This document shows, piece after piece, positions 1 to 14,101 of a stretch of DNA of 64,000 nt. The translations under genes were made by a program, and so were the position numbers. Every line of letters starts with the position of its first letter. Within the stretch, counting starts at the first letter, position 1. Source of the stretch: Herbiconiux daphne (GTDB lineage: Bacteria > Actinomycetota > Actinomycetes > Actinomycetales > Microbacteriaceae); contig NZ_JANLCJ010000002.1 in the NCBI RefSeq assembly GCF_024979295.1, positions 124,001 through 188,000 of the forward strand, written 5' to 3'. The notes beneath the pieces were generated by a model. The model was not told where the DNA came from. It searched no databases and was given only the letters and a program-made list of their open reading frames with translations.

Positions 1-1
1 C

Positions 2-67
2 GCCGGCACCCTTGCCGACGACGAGACCCTCGCCGCACTGCGCGAGAAGCTCAGCTCGAACTCCTAA
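2..67 (+). CDS. rpsA: 30S ribosomal protein S1, C-terminal end (partial)
   Basis: Only the last 21 codons are in the window, reading AGTLADDETLAALREKLSSN and a final S before TAA. The LADDETLAALREKL pattern is the usual end of actinobacterial ribosomal protein S1, the RNA-binding protein of the 30S subunit made of repeated S1 (OB-fold) domains. In actinobacteria rpsA is typically followed by coaE on the same strand, which is what is seen here. The S1 domains lie upstream of the window, so the call rests on the tail plus gene order. Confidence 0.72.
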   Translation, partial: AGTLADDETLAALREKLSSNS

Positions 68-84
68 GCAGTTCTGCAACACAC

Positions 85-114
85 GGAAGGCCGTCCCTCA
101 GGGGGCGGCCTTCC
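85..114 (+). terminator. Hairpin terminator after rpsA
   Basis: A 9-bp perfect inverted repeat, GGAAGGCCG (85-93) and CGGCCTTCC (106-114), encloses a 12-base loop 18 bases after the rpsA stop. No long T run follows, as is common for actinobacterial terminators. Confidence 0.6.
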
Positions 115-135
115 GGCCGTTAACCGTGCGACCGC

Positions 136-141
136 TAGCAT
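136..141 (+). promoter_or_regulatory. -10 element for coaE (probable leaderless transcript)
   Basis: TAGCAT ends 6 bases before the GTG start at 148, so transcription would begin at or next to the start codon. There is no Shine-Dalgarno sequence before the GTG, which fits a leaderless mRNA. No convincing -35 was seen. Confidence 0.45.
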
Positions 142-147
142 GAACTC

Positions 148-1017
148 GTGTACGTGATCGCACTCACCGGGGGCATCGCCGCCGGAAAATCCACGGTGGC
201 CCGACGACTGCGCGAACTCGGTGCCGTCACCATCGACGCCGATCGCCTGGCCCGTGAGGCGGTGGAGCCGGGCACCCCCGGGCTCGCCGCCATCAGCGAG
301 CGGTTCGGGGCATCCGTCATCGCCGACGACGGCTCGCTCGACCGGGCAGCCCTGGGCGCGATCGTGTTCTCTGACGAGCAGGCCCGCCTCGACCTCAACG
401 GCATCACGCACCCGGCCGTCGGCGAACTGCTGAAGCAGCGGCTCGGCGAGGCAAAGGCCGCCGATCCCGGCGCGATCGTGGTCTACGACGTTCCCCTGCT
501 CGCCGAGAGCGGGGGGCGCCGCGGCGGCCTCTTCGAGTTCGTGATCGTGGTCGTGGCTCCGGCCGAGCAGCGCGTCGAGCGCCTGGTCGAGTTGCGTGGG
601 ATGTCGCGCGATGAAGCCGCACGTCGCTTCGCGTCGCAATCGGGCGATGCCGAGCGCCGGGCCCTCGCCGATGTCGTCATCGATTCGGGCGGCTCCCTCG
701 ACGAGACGGTGGCGCAGGTCGACGCGCTCTGGCCGGACATCGTCGCCCGCGCGAGCACGGCCGGAGTCGCTGCCACCGACGACGAGCGGCAGGCGCCGGC
801 TGGCGCGACGGATGCCGCCCTCGACACCGCCGACTCGCCGGCCACCGACCCCGCAGCGCCCGACTCCCGGCCTGCCGCATCTGCGGCGCCTGTCTCCTCG
901 CCCGCCGGCGCCGCAGCGCCCGACTCGCCGGACACCGCATCCGCAGCACCCGGCACCGTAGCGAGCGGGGCCGCAACATCCGGCGACCGCCGCCGCGATA
1001 CCCCGACCGCCGGCTGA
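148..1017 (+). CDS. coaE: Dephospho-CoA kinase with Ala/Pro-rich C-terminal tail
   Basis: CoaE phosphorylates the 3'-hydroxyl of the ribose of dephospho-CoA, the last step of coenzyme A synthesis in the cytosol. The P-loop [10 protein letters not shown] lies at residues 7-16, followed by the typical [11 protein letters not shown] segment (29-39) and ITHP (86-89). The kinase core ends near residue 200, the usual family length. Residues 201-289 form an extra low-complexity tail rich in Ala, Pro, Ser and Asp with repeated AAPDS-like units. GTG 148 is chosen because the conserved MYVIALTGG begins there and a -10 hexamer sits just upstream. In some actinobacteria CoaE is fused to a C-terminal UPF0157/GrpB-like domain; this tail does not resemble it and looks disordered. 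Confidence 0.95.
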   Translation: MYVIALTGGIAAGKSTVARRLRELGAVTIDADRLAREAVEPGTPGLAAISERFGASVIADDGSLDRAALGAIVFSDEQARLDLNGITHPAVGELLKQRLGEAKAADPGAIVVYDVPLLAESGGRRGGLFEFVIVVVAPAEQRVERLVELRGMSRDEAARRFASQSGDAERRALADVVIDSGGSLDETVAQVDALWPDIVARASTAGVAATDDERQAPAGATDAALDTADSPATDPAAPDSRPAASAAPVSSPAGAAAPDSPDTASAAPGTVASGAATSGDRRRDTPTAG

Positions 1018-1033
1018 ACGGGGGGACGCGCCG

Positions 1034-1798
1034 ATGAGCACGATCGACCTCAACGCCGATCTCGGCGAATCGTTCGGTGCCTGGACCATGGGCGACGATC
1101 CCGCCCTGCTGGCGATCGTGTCGAGCGCCAACGTGGCCTGCGGATTCCACGCCGGCGACCCGGCCCGCATGCTCGAGACCGTTCGAGTGGCCGCCGCCCG
1201 AGGCGTCGCGATCGGCGCTCACGTCTCCTATCCCGACCTCCGCGGATTCGGCCGCCGCGACCTCGAGCTGCCGGTCGCCGACCTGATCGCCGATGTCGTC
1301 TACCAGATCGGCGCCCTGAAGGGCATCGCCGCCGCCGCCGGCACCCGCGTGCGCTACGTCAAACCCCACGGCGCCCTCTACAACCGCATCGTGCACGACG
1401 ACGAGCACGCCTCGGCCGTCGTCGACGCGATCGTCGCCGTCGACCCTGCGCTGGCGATCGTGGGGCTTGCCGACTCCGAGGTGGCGAGCATCGCCGACGC
1501 CGAAGGACTGCGTTTCGTGCCCGAGGCATTCGCCGACCGCGCCTACCGCAGCGACGGCAGCCTCGTGCCGCGCAACCAGGCGGGAGCCGTGCTGCACGAC
1601 GCCGAAGAGATCGCCCAACGGATGCTCCGCCTCGCCGCCGAGGGCGTGGTCACCGCGATCGACGGCACCGACATCGCCGTCTCGGCCGAGACCATCTGCG
1701 TGCACGGCGACACTCGCGGTGCCGTCGACATCGCGCGTGCTCTGCGCCGCCGGCTCGAATCCGCGGGCCTCACGATCGCTTCGTTCTCGGCGCGATGA
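1034..1798 (+). CDS. pxpA: 5-oxoprolinase subunit A (LamB/YcsF family)
   Basis: PxpA is the subunit that, with PxpB and PxpC, hydrolyses 5-oxoproline (pyroglutamate) to glutamate with ATP, removing a damage product of glutamine and glutathione. The family signatures are all visible: [11 protein letters not shown] at the N-terminus, [12 protein letters not shown] around residue 35 and [10 protein letters not shown] around residue 110. The 254-residue length is normal. It opens a three-gene operon: its TGA overlaps the ATG of pxpB by four bases (ATGA), which suggests translational coupling. Confidence 0.95.
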   Translation: MSTIDLNADLGESFGAWTMGDDPALLAIVSSANVACGFHAGDPARMLETVRVAAARGVAIGAHVSYPDLRGFGRRDLELPVADLIADVVYQIGALKGIAAAAGTRVRYVKPHGALYNRIVHDDEHASAVVDAIVAVDPALAIVGLADSEVASIADAEGLRFVPEAFADRAYRSDGSLVPRNQAGAVLHDAEEIAQRMLRLAAEGVVTAIDGTDIAVSAETICVHGDTRGAVDIARALRRRLESAGLTIASFSAR

Positions 1799-2583
1799 GC
1801 ATGATTCCGGCCAGACCGCCGGGCCCACCGAGCGCCCGAGACGGGCAGGTCGGGATGGCAGCGCCGGTCATCCTGCCGGTGGGCGGGTCGGCGGTGCTCA
1901 TCGAACTGCCCGTCCTTGCGTCCGCAGACACCACGAAGGCGGGCTCGACGCACGTCGGGGCGTCATCGGCGAACGTGCCGCTGGGCGCGTCCGCGGCCGC
2001 GAAGCCGATCGACCTCTACCGCGCCCTGCGCGCCACCGCGCCGTCGTGGGTGACCGAGCTGGTGCCCGCGGCGACCACGGTGCTCGTCGTGTTCGACCGC
2101 GCATCCGTCGGTCTGACACCGCTGCTGGCCTGGATCGATCGCGCCCTCTCGGCTCCGGCCGCCCCCTCGGCTGTGGCGGCCTCAGCGGCAGCCGCGCTCG
2201 GCTCCTTGGTCGAGATCGCCACGCGCTACGACGGCGCCGACCTCGCGACCGTGGCCGAGCTGGCCGGCCTGACCGTCGACGGGGTGATCGCGGCGCACAG
2301 CGAACAGACCTGGACCGCCGACTTCATCGGCTTCGCCCCGGGCTTCGCCTATCTCTCAGGCGAGAACGACCTGCTCGCCGCGCCCCGCCGGTCGACTCCG
2401 CGGCCGGTCGTTCCGGCGGGCTCGGTCGCTCTCGCCGCGGGGTACTGCGGCATCTACCCCCGCGAGTCGCCGGGCGGCTGGCACCTCATCGGCACCACGA
2501 CCGCCTCGCTCTGGGACGCCCGCCGCACCGAACCCGCCCTCCTCGCACCGGGCACGCGCGTCAGGTTCGTGCCCGATGAGTGA
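1795..2583 (+). CDS. pxpB: 5-oxoprolinase subunit B (KipI family)
   Basis: PxpB is the second subunit of the ATP-dependent 5-oxoprolinase; older family members are named KipI or allophanate hydrolase subunit 1. The diagnostic GFAPGFAYL lies at residues 179-187, followed by [17 protein letters not shown] (207-222) and the GGWHLIG segment (227-233). The start overlaps the pxpA stop. The first 25 residues are extra compared with the family; an internal ATG at 1855 would give the canonical N-terminus just before [15 protein letters not shown]. The coupled start at 1795 is kept, but the internal one is a real alternative. There is also an Ala/Ser/Pro-rich insertion around residues 42-70 and 118-135. 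Confidence 0.92.
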   Translation: MSMIPARPPGPPSARDGQVGMAAPVILPVGGSAVLIELPVLASADTTKAGSTHVGASSANVPLGASAAAKPIDLYRALRATAPSWVTELVPAATTVLVVFDRASVGLTPLLAWIDRALSAPAAPSAVAASAAAALGSLVEIATRYDGADLATVAELAGLTVDGVIAAHSEQTWTADFIGFAPGFAYLSGENDLLAAPRRSTPRPVVPAGSVALAAGYCGIYPRESPGGWHLIGTTTASLWDARRTEPALLAPGTRVRFVPDE

Positions 2584-2793
2584 CACGCTGCCTCGAAGGA
2601 CCCGTGCGAGCGACCCGCCGCGCGCTCACGTGCGCCCGGCGGTCGACAGTCCAGTGGCCACCCGATTGCTGCCCGGTGGGCGATGGTCGCGCTCGATGTC
2701 GCGGCCCCTCATCGTCGCCACCCCGAACCGAAGCACAGACGCATGGGCTCGTCATTCTCACGCGGCTCCGGATGCCGCTACCGGGGTGTCGTC
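2584..2793. other. Intergenic region between pxpB and pxpC (210 bases)
   Basis: The pxp operon is otherwise tightly packed, so this gap is unusual. A 73-codon reading frame starts at an ATG overlapping the pxpB stop (2576) but gives Arg/Pro/Ser-rich sequence with no recognisable domain and is in a different frame from pxpC. I see no hairpin, promoter or repeat here. It may be a degraded remnant or a tolerated insertion. Confidence 0.5.
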
Positions 2794-3780
2794 ATGAACT
2801 CCGGCACCACGCCTCCCAACCAGGCGGCCTGGTTCGACGTCGTCGCCGGCGGGCCGCTCACGCTGCTGCAAGATGCGGGCCGCCCGGGGTATGCCCATCT
2901 GGGTGTGACGGCGTCGGGCGCGGCAGACCGCGCGGCCTACACGGCGGCGAACCGCCTGGTGGGCAATCGGCCCGGCGCCGCGTGCCTCGAGACGGTCTTC
3001 GGCGGCCTCGAGCTCGTGGTGCGCCACACGGCCCTGCTCGCAGTGACCGGCGCGCCCGCGTTCGTGATCGTGACGCGCGCGGCCGGCAGCGCAGACAAGG
3101 GCGAGGCCGCCACCGAGCCCTGTATCCCCGCGGCGCGCGAGACCGTCGTGCCCACCGGATACTCGTTCACCGTGTGGCCGGGGGATCGCGTGCGCCTCGT
3201 CGCGCCCGAGCGCGGGCTGCGCAACTACGTCGCCGTGCGCGGCGGCTTCGACGCCGAGCCGACGCTCGGCAGCCGCTCCACCGACGTGCTCAGCAGACTG
3301 GGGCCGCCCGCGATCGCCGCCGGCGACCACCTGGCAGTCGCTGACGAGGCAGGGGAGTGGCCGGCAGCCGAATCGATCCCCCCGCGGCGGTCGATCGACG
3401 GTCCGGCACTGCTGCACGTCACGCGAGGCCCGCGGGACGACTGGTTCGGCGACTCCGGCTGGCAGACGCTCCTGTCGGGCACCTGGACCGTCGGCATCGA
3501 GTCGAACCGGGTGGGTATCCGGCTCGGCGGCGAGCGTCGCATCGACCGCCTGCCGGGACGCGGCGGCGAACTCCCGAGCGAGGGCATGGTGGCCGGAGCC
3601 GTGCAGGTGCCGCCGAGCGGCCAGCCCGTCGTGTTCCTGCGCGACCACCCCGTCACCGGCGGCTACCCCGTGATCGGCGTGCTCACCGCAGCGGCGCTCG
3701 ATGCCGCCGCGCAGCTGCGACCGGGCGACTCCGTGCGGCTCGCCGCCTCCGTTGCCTCAAACGTCTCCGCCGCCGACTGA
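2794..3780 (+). CDS. pxpC: 5-oxoprolinase subunit C (KipA/biotin-dependent carboxyltransferase family)
   Basis: PxpC is the third 5-oxoprolinase subunit (KipA, allophanate hydrolase subunit 2). The family hallmark GPLTLLQDAGRPGYAHLGV follows about 18 residues after the ATG at 2794, and GYPVIGVL and the GELPSEGMVAGAVQVPPSG segment are present further on. Earlier in-frame starts (2683) would add a non-conserved Arg/His-rich extension and are rejected. The 328-residue length is within family range. The TGA forms the foot of the long palindrome that separates it from pfkA, so termination probably occurs immediately after the gene. Confidence 0.92.
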   Translation: MNSGTTPPNQAAWFDVVAGGPLTLLQDAGRPGYAHLGVTASGAADRAAYTAANRLVGNRPGAACLETVFGGLELVVRHTALLAVTGAPAFVIVTRAAGSADKGEAATEPCIPAARETVVPTGYSFTVWPGDRVRLVAPERGLRNYVAVRGGFDAEPTLGSRSTDVLSRLGPPAIAAGDHLAVADEAGEWPAAESIPPRRSIDGPALLHVTRGPRDDWFGDSGWQTLLSGTWTVGIESNRVGIRLGGERRIDRLPGRGGELPSEGMVAGAVQVPPSGQPVVFLRDHPVTGGYPVIGVLTAAALDAAAQLRPGDSVRLAASVASNVSAAD

Positions 3781-3845
3781 AAAAGCTGCAAATAACGACG
3801 ACCGACGCCCTATACGGCCTCGGTCGTCGTCATTTGCAGCTTTTT
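3780..3845. terminator. Long palindrome / bidirectional terminator between pxpC and pfkA
   Basis: Two 26-base arms (3780-3805 and 3820-3845) pair with a single A-C mismatch around a 14-base loop. The left arm begins AAAAAGCTGCAAAT and the right arm ends ATTTGCAGCTTTTT, so each strand ends in a T run. It starts in the pxpC stop codon and ends 22 bases before the convergent pfkA stop. This is much longer than an ordinary terminator stem. Confidence 0.85.
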
Positions 3846-3867
3846 GAGAGCGAGCACGCGCCCGGCA

Positions 3868-4893
<1,026 letters not shown>

Positions 4894-4979
4894 GTGTCTG
4901 CCTCGAGGTGGTGGTGAGGTGGTGGGATGCTCGGCGTGACGCTGTGAGCGAGCACCGACCCTGGTGTCGGTGGTCCTCC

Positions 4980-4985
4980 CTAAAC
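4980..4985 (+). promoter_or_regulatory. -10 element for uvrB (probable leaderless transcript)
   Basis: TAAACT ends 7 bases before the uvrB ATG at 4993, placing the expected transcription start at the start codon. No Shine-Dalgarno sequence is present. I saw no LexA-type inverted repeat in the 99-base pfkA-uvrB divergent region. Confidence 0.45.
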
Positions 4986-4992
4986 TTAATGC

Positions 4993-7062
<2,070 letters not shown>

Positions 7063-7182
7063 CGGCGGAGGCCCGGCGGCGGCGGCGACTCAGCTGCCGC
7101 CCCAGGCCCGTCCGCACCTGCGACTCAGCCCTGAGAGGTCAAGCCGTGAGCGTAATCCGGCACCGGTGTCGGTGGGTCGCCA

Positions 7183-7188
7183 TAGACT
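7183..7188 (+). promoter_or_regulatory. -10 element for uvrA (probable leaderless transcript)
   Basis: TAGACT ends 6 bases before the uvrA GTG at 7195. The intervening bases TTCGGG are not a usable ribosome-binding site, so the transcript is probably leaderless. No SOS box was recognised between 7063 and 7194. Confidence 0.45.
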
Positions 7189-7194
7189 TTCGGG

Positions 7195-10104
<2,910 letters not shown>

Positions 10105-10106
10105 CC

Positions 10107-11996
10107 ATGGCAGACACCGTCAGTTACCGCCCGAAGGCGGGGGAGATCCCGACCCAGCCGGGGGTCTACCGGTTCAAAGACGCAAGCGGCCGCGTGCTCT
10201 ACGTGGGCAAGGCGAAGAACCTGCGCGCCCGCCTGAGCAACTACTTCGCGCCGTTGCGCAGTCTGCACGAGCGCACCCGCCGCATGGTCACGACCGCAGC
10301 CGGCGTGGAGTGGACCGTCGTAGCCACCGACATCGAGTCGTTGCAGCTGGAATACACCTGGATCAAGGAGTTCAACCCGCCGTTCAACGTCAAGTTCCGT
10401 GACGACAAGACCTACCCGTTCATGGCGATCACGCTGGCCGACGAGTCGCCGCGGGTGATGGTGACGCGCAACCACAACATTCGGGGCGCCCGCTACTTCG
10501 GGCCCTACCCGAAGATCTGGGCGGTCAAAGACACCGTCGATCTGATGATCAAGGCGTTCCCCATCCGCACCTGCTCCGACTCGAGCTACAAGCACGCGAT
10601 GCAGACCGGCCGCCCCTGCTTCCCGGGCCAGATCGGCCGCTGCGGCGGCCCCTGCTCGGGTCGGGTGACCATCGAGGAGCACCGCGAGATCGTGAACGAC
10701 TTCGTGGCCTTCATGGCCGGCGGCGACAAGCGTTTCGTCACCGCCGCCTCGAAGAACATGCGCGAGGCGGCCGAGCGGCAGGACTACGAGTCCGCCGCGA
10801 AATACCGCGATCAGCTGCAGGCCCTCGAGGCGGTGCTGGCCAAGAGCGCCGTGGTGCTCGCCGACAGTGTCGACGCCGACCTGTTCGCCATCGAGCACGA
10901 CGAGCTGGCGGCATCCGTTCAGCAGTTCATCGTGCGCGGCGGCCGCATCCGCGGTGAGCGCAGCTGGACGGTCGACAAAGAGATCGACGTCGACACGGCC
11001 GAACTGGTCGACTCGATCCTGCAGCAGGCCTACGACGGCGACGAGCCGCCGAAGGAGATCATCGTTCCGGCGCTGCCCGACGACCGCGACGAGCTCGAGA
11101 CCTGGCTCGGCGAGCGGCGTCAGAAGGGCAAGGTGCGGCTGCGCACCGCCCAGCGCGGTGAGAAGGCCGCCCTCATGCAGACCGCCACGATGAACGCCAA
11201 GAACAACCTCATGCTCTACAAGACCCGGCGGTCATCCGACTTCGTGGCCCGGTCGCAGGCGCTCACCGACATCCAGGAGGCCCTGGGCATGACGGATGCC
11301 CCGCTGCGCATGGAGTGCTTCGACGTGTCGCACCTCGGCGGCACGAACATCGTGGCGTCGATGGTGGTGTTCGAAGACGGGCTCGCCCGCAAAGACCAGT
11401 ACCGCCGGTTCTCGATCGCCGACTCCACCGACGACACCGAGTCGATCTACCAGGTGCTCACGCGCCGGCTCGCATACCTGAAAGAGGAGCCGAAGACGGA
11501 TGCCGACGAAGCGGTCTTCGGCGTGGGCGAAGGTCCGGTCGAACCCACCAGACGCAAGAAGTTCTCCTACCCGCCGAACCTGCTGATCGTCGACGGCGGG
11601 CAGCCTCAGGTCAACGCGGCCGCCCGTGCGCTCGAGGAGTCGGGCGTGCAGGGCATCTTCCTGGCCGGAATCGCGAAGCGGCTCGAGGAGGTGTGGCTGC
11701 CCGACACCGACTACCCGGTCATCCTGCCGCGTGGCAGCGAGGCGCTGTTCATGATCCAGCGCATCCGCGACGAGGCGCACCGCTTCGCGATCACCCACCA
11801 GCGGTCGCGGCGAAAGCGCGACATCACGTCGGTGCTCACCGAGATCCCGGGGCTAGGCCCGTCGCGCGTGCGCGAGCTGCTGCGGCACTTCGGTTCGGTC
11901 GCCGAGCTCAAGAAGGCCGAGCCGTCGGCCATCTCCGAGGTGAAGGGAATCGGTCCGCAGCTCGCCGCCACCGTGCATCACCAGTTGCACTCGTGA
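10107..11996 (+). CDS. uvrC: Excinuclease ABC subunit C
   Basis: UvrC makes the two incisions flanking a lesion held by UvrB. The GIY-YIG nuclease (3' incision) is at the N-terminus, with PGVYRFKD and [22 protein letters not shown] motif ([21 protein letters not shown] read in part) lies near residue 215. The RNase H-like 5' nuclease contains [20 protein letters not shown] around residue 405, and the C-terminus carries a tandem helix-hairpin-helix (IPGLGPSR and VKGIGPQL). Length 629 is typical. In most actinobacteria rapZ follows directly; here another gene intervenes. Confidence 0.97.
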   Translation: MADTVSYRPKAGEIPTQPGVYRFKDASGRVLYVGKAKNLRARLSNYFAPLRSLHERTRRMVTTAAGVEWTVVATDIESLQLEYTWIKEFNPPFNVKFRDDKTYPFMAITLADESPRVMVTRNHNIRGARYFGPYPKIWAVKDTVDLMIKAFPIRTCSDSSYKHAMQTGRPCFPGQIGRCGGPCSGRVTIEEHREIVNDFVAFMAGGDKRFVTAASKNMREAAERQDYESAAKYRDQLQALEAVLAKSAVVLADSVDADLFAIEHDELAASVQQFIVRGGRIRGERSWTVDKEIDVDTAELVDSILQQAYDGDEPPKEIIVPALPDDRDELETWLGERRQKGKVRLRTAQRGEKAALMQTATMNAKNNLMLYKTRRSSDFVARSQALTDIQEALGMTDAPLRMECFDVSHLGGTNIVASMVVFEDGLARKDQYRRFSIADSTDDTESIYQVLTRRLAYLKEEPKTDADEAVFGVGEGPVEPTRRKKFSYPPNLLIVDGGQPQVNAAARALEESGVQGIFLAGIAKRLEEVWLPDTDYPVILPRGSEALFMIQRIRDEAHRFAITHQRSRRKRDITSVLTEIPGLGPSRVRELLRHFGSVAELKKAEPSAISEVKGIGPQLAATVHHQLHS

Positions 11997-12003
11997 GATA
12001 CTG

Positions 12004-12020
12004 AGGGATATTCATTCCCT
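12004..12020 (+). terminator. Weak hairpin after uvrC
   Basis: AGGGA (12004-12008) pairs with TCCCT (12016-12020) around a 7-base loop, followed by TTC. The stem is only five pairs, so this is at best a partial terminator for uvrC. Confidence 0.3.
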
Positions 12021-12035
12021 TTCGAACGGCACTGT

Positions 12036-13040
12036 ATGATCACTTACGAGCTCACGGACGTCACGAGGGTCGACAGTACCGGCGCAGTGCTTCGACAGCT
12101 GCGTGCCCTCGAACCTCGGGCAGCCACCGAGCACACGCCAGCGGTCGACGTGGGCGATCTGGGTGGCTGGATGCCGAGCGAATCGATCACTGATCCGGCC
12201 TCGCCCCATGCCGGTCAGCCTCGCCTGTCAGGCCTGGCGTGGGTTCACGACGATGCCCGGATCCTCGGAAATGCCGTCGTCCAGGGTCAGAGCCACGTCT
12301 TCCGAAACGCCCGCGTCGAGGGCGAGGCGCGGGTGAGCGGTTCCGCGTGCGTGTCGGGCAGCGTCCGAGTCGAGCATCACGCTCACATCTTCGGCGAAGC
12401 GGAGGTCTGGGGCTCGGCCATCGTGACGGGCTACGCGCAGGTCTTCGACATGGCCAGGGTGAGAGGGCATTGCCATGTCGACGATCTGACGAGGGTGGGC
12501 GGCACAGCGTCAGTCCACGGCCACGCTCGCATCGAGGGTAATGCGATCGTCTGGGATCAGGCCATCGTCGGAGGATTCGCAACAGTCGGCGGCACTGCTC
12601 AGATCAGCGGCAAGGCTCGGATCGACGGAAGCCACTCCTCGAATGGAGCAAGTCCGGTCGTGATGGATGCGAAGGTCTCGGGCACGACGATCATCACCGG
12701 GATGGCTCAGGTGCGGGCGCCACTCTCGATCGCGGGGCGCGCGATCATCGACGAAGACGCGCTCATCGAGTCGGTCACCCATGTGCTGTACCTCGAGTCG
12801 ATGGGGCCCAACGACAACGCCCTGACGGTTTTCCGCACCGCCGGCAACTCGGCACGGGTTCACCACACCTGTTGGAGCTGGAGTCATGGGCCCCTCCACG
12901 AGTTGTTACCCAATGCTGCTGCCGAGGTCAGGCGCACGTCGTACGGTGACCTCGCAGCGTCGTACATCCGTCAATACGAACTCGTGATCGAGGTCGCGCG
13001 CGAGCGAATGGCGTTCTGGCCCCAGCGTCAGGGAGGGTGA
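12036..13040 (+). CDS. Beta-helix repeat protein, YdcK-like, accessory insertion
   Basis: Function unknown. Residues 70-245 consist of short repeats of the form A-x-(V/I)-x-G-x-A-x-(V/I), such as GNAVVQGQSHVFRNARVEG, which predicts a left-handed or similar parallel beta-helix. The N-terminal YELTDVTRV, LRQLRAL and GDLGGWM segments resemble the E. coli YdcK layout. The C-terminal block LTVFRTAGNSARVHHTCW matches a module I associate with phage and mobile-element proteins of this type. No signal peptide or membrane segment is visible. Three sampled lines average about 64% GC against about 70% in rapZ, and it interrupts the conserved uvrC-rapZ junction, so recent acquisition is likely. The TATGAT overlapping the ATG looks like a -10, which makes the exact start slightly uncertain. 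Confidence 0.72.
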   Translation: MITYELTDVTRVDSTGAVLRQLRALEPRAATEHTPAVDVGDLGGWMPSESITDPASPHAGQPRLSGLAWVHDDARILGNAVVQGQSHVFRNARVEGEARVSGSACVSGSVRVEHHAHIFGEAEVWGSAIVTGYAQVFDMARVRGHCHVDDLTRVGGTASVHGHARIEGNAIVWDQAIVGGFATVGGTAQISGKARIDGSHSSNGASPVVMDAKVSGTTIITGMAQVRAPLSIAGRAIIDEDALIESVTHVLYLESMGPNDNALTVFRTAGNSARVHHTCWSWSHGPLHELLPNAAAEVRRTSYGDLAASYIRQYELVIEVARERMAFWPQRQGG

Positions 13041-13070
13041 CCGGCAAGCCCGATCGTCGGCCCCGCCCGA

Positions 13071-13076
13071 TAGTCT
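13071..13076 (+). promoter_or_regulatory. -10 element for rapZ
   Basis: TAGTCT lies 58 bases before the rapZ ATG, downstream of the inserted beta-helix gene, so rapZ and whiA probably have their own promoter and do not depend on readthrough from uvrC. Confidence 0.35.
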
Positions 13077-13102
13077 TAGACGAGACCACCGACGAGGCGA
13101 CA

Positions 13103-13133
13103 GCACCCGAGACACCGAAAGCACCCGAGACAC
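13103..13133 (+). repeat. Short direct repeat in the rapZ leader
   Basis: GCACCCGAGACAC occurs at 13103-13115 and again at 13121-13133, an 18-base period that ends one base before the rapZ ATG. A third degenerate copy (AACACCCGAG) follows inside the gene. It occupies the place where a ribosome-binding site would be. Confidence 0.7.
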
Positions 13134-13134
13134 G

Positions 13135-14013
13135 ATGAGCCCCGAAACACCCGAGCAGCAGGAAGTGCTCATCGTCACGGGCATGTCCGGCGCGGGTCGC
13201 TCCACGGTGGCGAACGCGCTCGAAGACCTCGGCTGGTACGTCGTCGACAACCTGCCGCCGCAGATGCTGCGGCCGCTGGTCGACCTCGCCGAGCACGCCG
13301 GCTCGACCCTGCCGCGCATCGCCGCCGTGGTCGATGTGCGCGGACGCGACTTCTTCTCCGATCTGCAAGACATCATCCAGGCGCTCCGAGGCGGAACCCA
13401 GCTGCGGGTCGTGTTTCTCGAGGCCACCGATCAGGCGCTCGTGCGCCGGTTCGAGCAGGTTCGCCGGCCGCACCCGCTGCAGGGCAACGGCACCCTGCTC
13501 GACGGCATCGGCGCGGAGCGCGCGCGGCTCAGCCCCATCCGCGAGTCGAGCGACATCATCATCGACACGTCCGACCTCAACATCCACCAGCTCGCAACCG
13601 CGGTGCAGGAGAAGTTCTCGACCGTCGACACGGCCGGCGTGCAGGTGACGGTGATGAGCTTCGGCTTCAAGTACGGCGCGCCGACCGATGCCGATGGCAT
13701 CGCCGACGCCCGGTTCCTGCCCAACCCGTTCTGGGTGCCGGAGTTGCGGGCGCACACCGGACTCGACGCCGACGTCAGCGACTACGTGCTCGGTCAGTCC
13801 GGGGCGAAGGAATTCGTCGAGGCCTATGCCAAGGCGCTCGAACCCGTTCTCGCGGGGTATCAGCGAGAGAACAAGAGACATGCGACGATCGCGATCGGAT
13901 GCACCGGTGGAAAGCACCGCTCCGTCGCGATCGCCCGCGAGCTCGCCGACCACATCGGCCGATTTCCCGGCGTGGTCGTCAACGTCAAGCACCGCGACCT
14001 CGGTCGCGAGTGA
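13135..14013 (+). CDS. rapZ: RNase adapter / nucleotide-binding protein RapZ (YvcJ)
   Basis: RapZ is a P-loop protein; in E. coli it binds GlmZ small RNA and senses glucosamine-6-phosphate, while its role in actinobacteria is not settled. Walker A GMSGAGRST is at residues 16-24. The C-terminal domain has the conserved FGFKYGAPTDADGIADARFLPNPFW block and the GCTGGKHRSV phosphate-binding loop. Length 292 is typical. It normally forms a unit with yvcK and whiA; here whiA follows but yvcK does not. No clear ribosome-binding site precedes the ATG, and a short direct repeat is found instead. Confidence 0.95.
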   Translation: MSPETPEQQEVLIVTGMSGAGRSTVANALEDLGWYVVDNLPPQMLRPLVDLAEHAGSTLPRIAAVVDVRGRDFFSDLQDIIQALRGGTQLRVVFLEATDQALVRRFEQVRRPHPLQGNGTLLDGIGAERARLSPIRESSDIIIDTSDLNIHQLATAVQEKFSTVDTAGVQVTVMSFGFKYGAPTDADGIADARFLPNPFWVPELRAHTGLDADVSDYVLGQSGAKEFVEAYAKALEPVLAGYQRENKRHATIAIGCTGGKHRSVAIARELADHIGRFPGVVVNVKHRDLGRE

Positions 14014-14101
14014 TCGGCGGCACCGGTCGCGGGGCAGGTCTGCCCGCCGGCCGGTGAACTGCAGGTGAATCATCGAAGAGAAGTAGAAGAAGGTTTCCAT
14101 A

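Noticed and set aside
2576..2797. 73-codon frame overlapping the pxpB stop
   Set aside because: The coupled-looking ATG is tempting, but the product is Arg/Pro/Ser-rich, unconserved and out of frame with pxpC. Kept only as a note on the gap.
4894..4992. SOS (LexA) box for uvrB, and likewise for uvrA at 7063-7194
   Set aside because: No GAAC-N4-GTTC-type inverted repeat found in either region by eye.
12034..12041. TATGAT as a -10 promoter at the start of the beta-helix gene
   Set aside because: It overlaps the ATG used as start. If it were a real -10 the start would have to lie downstream; without a good alternative start I kept the ATG and did not list the promoter.
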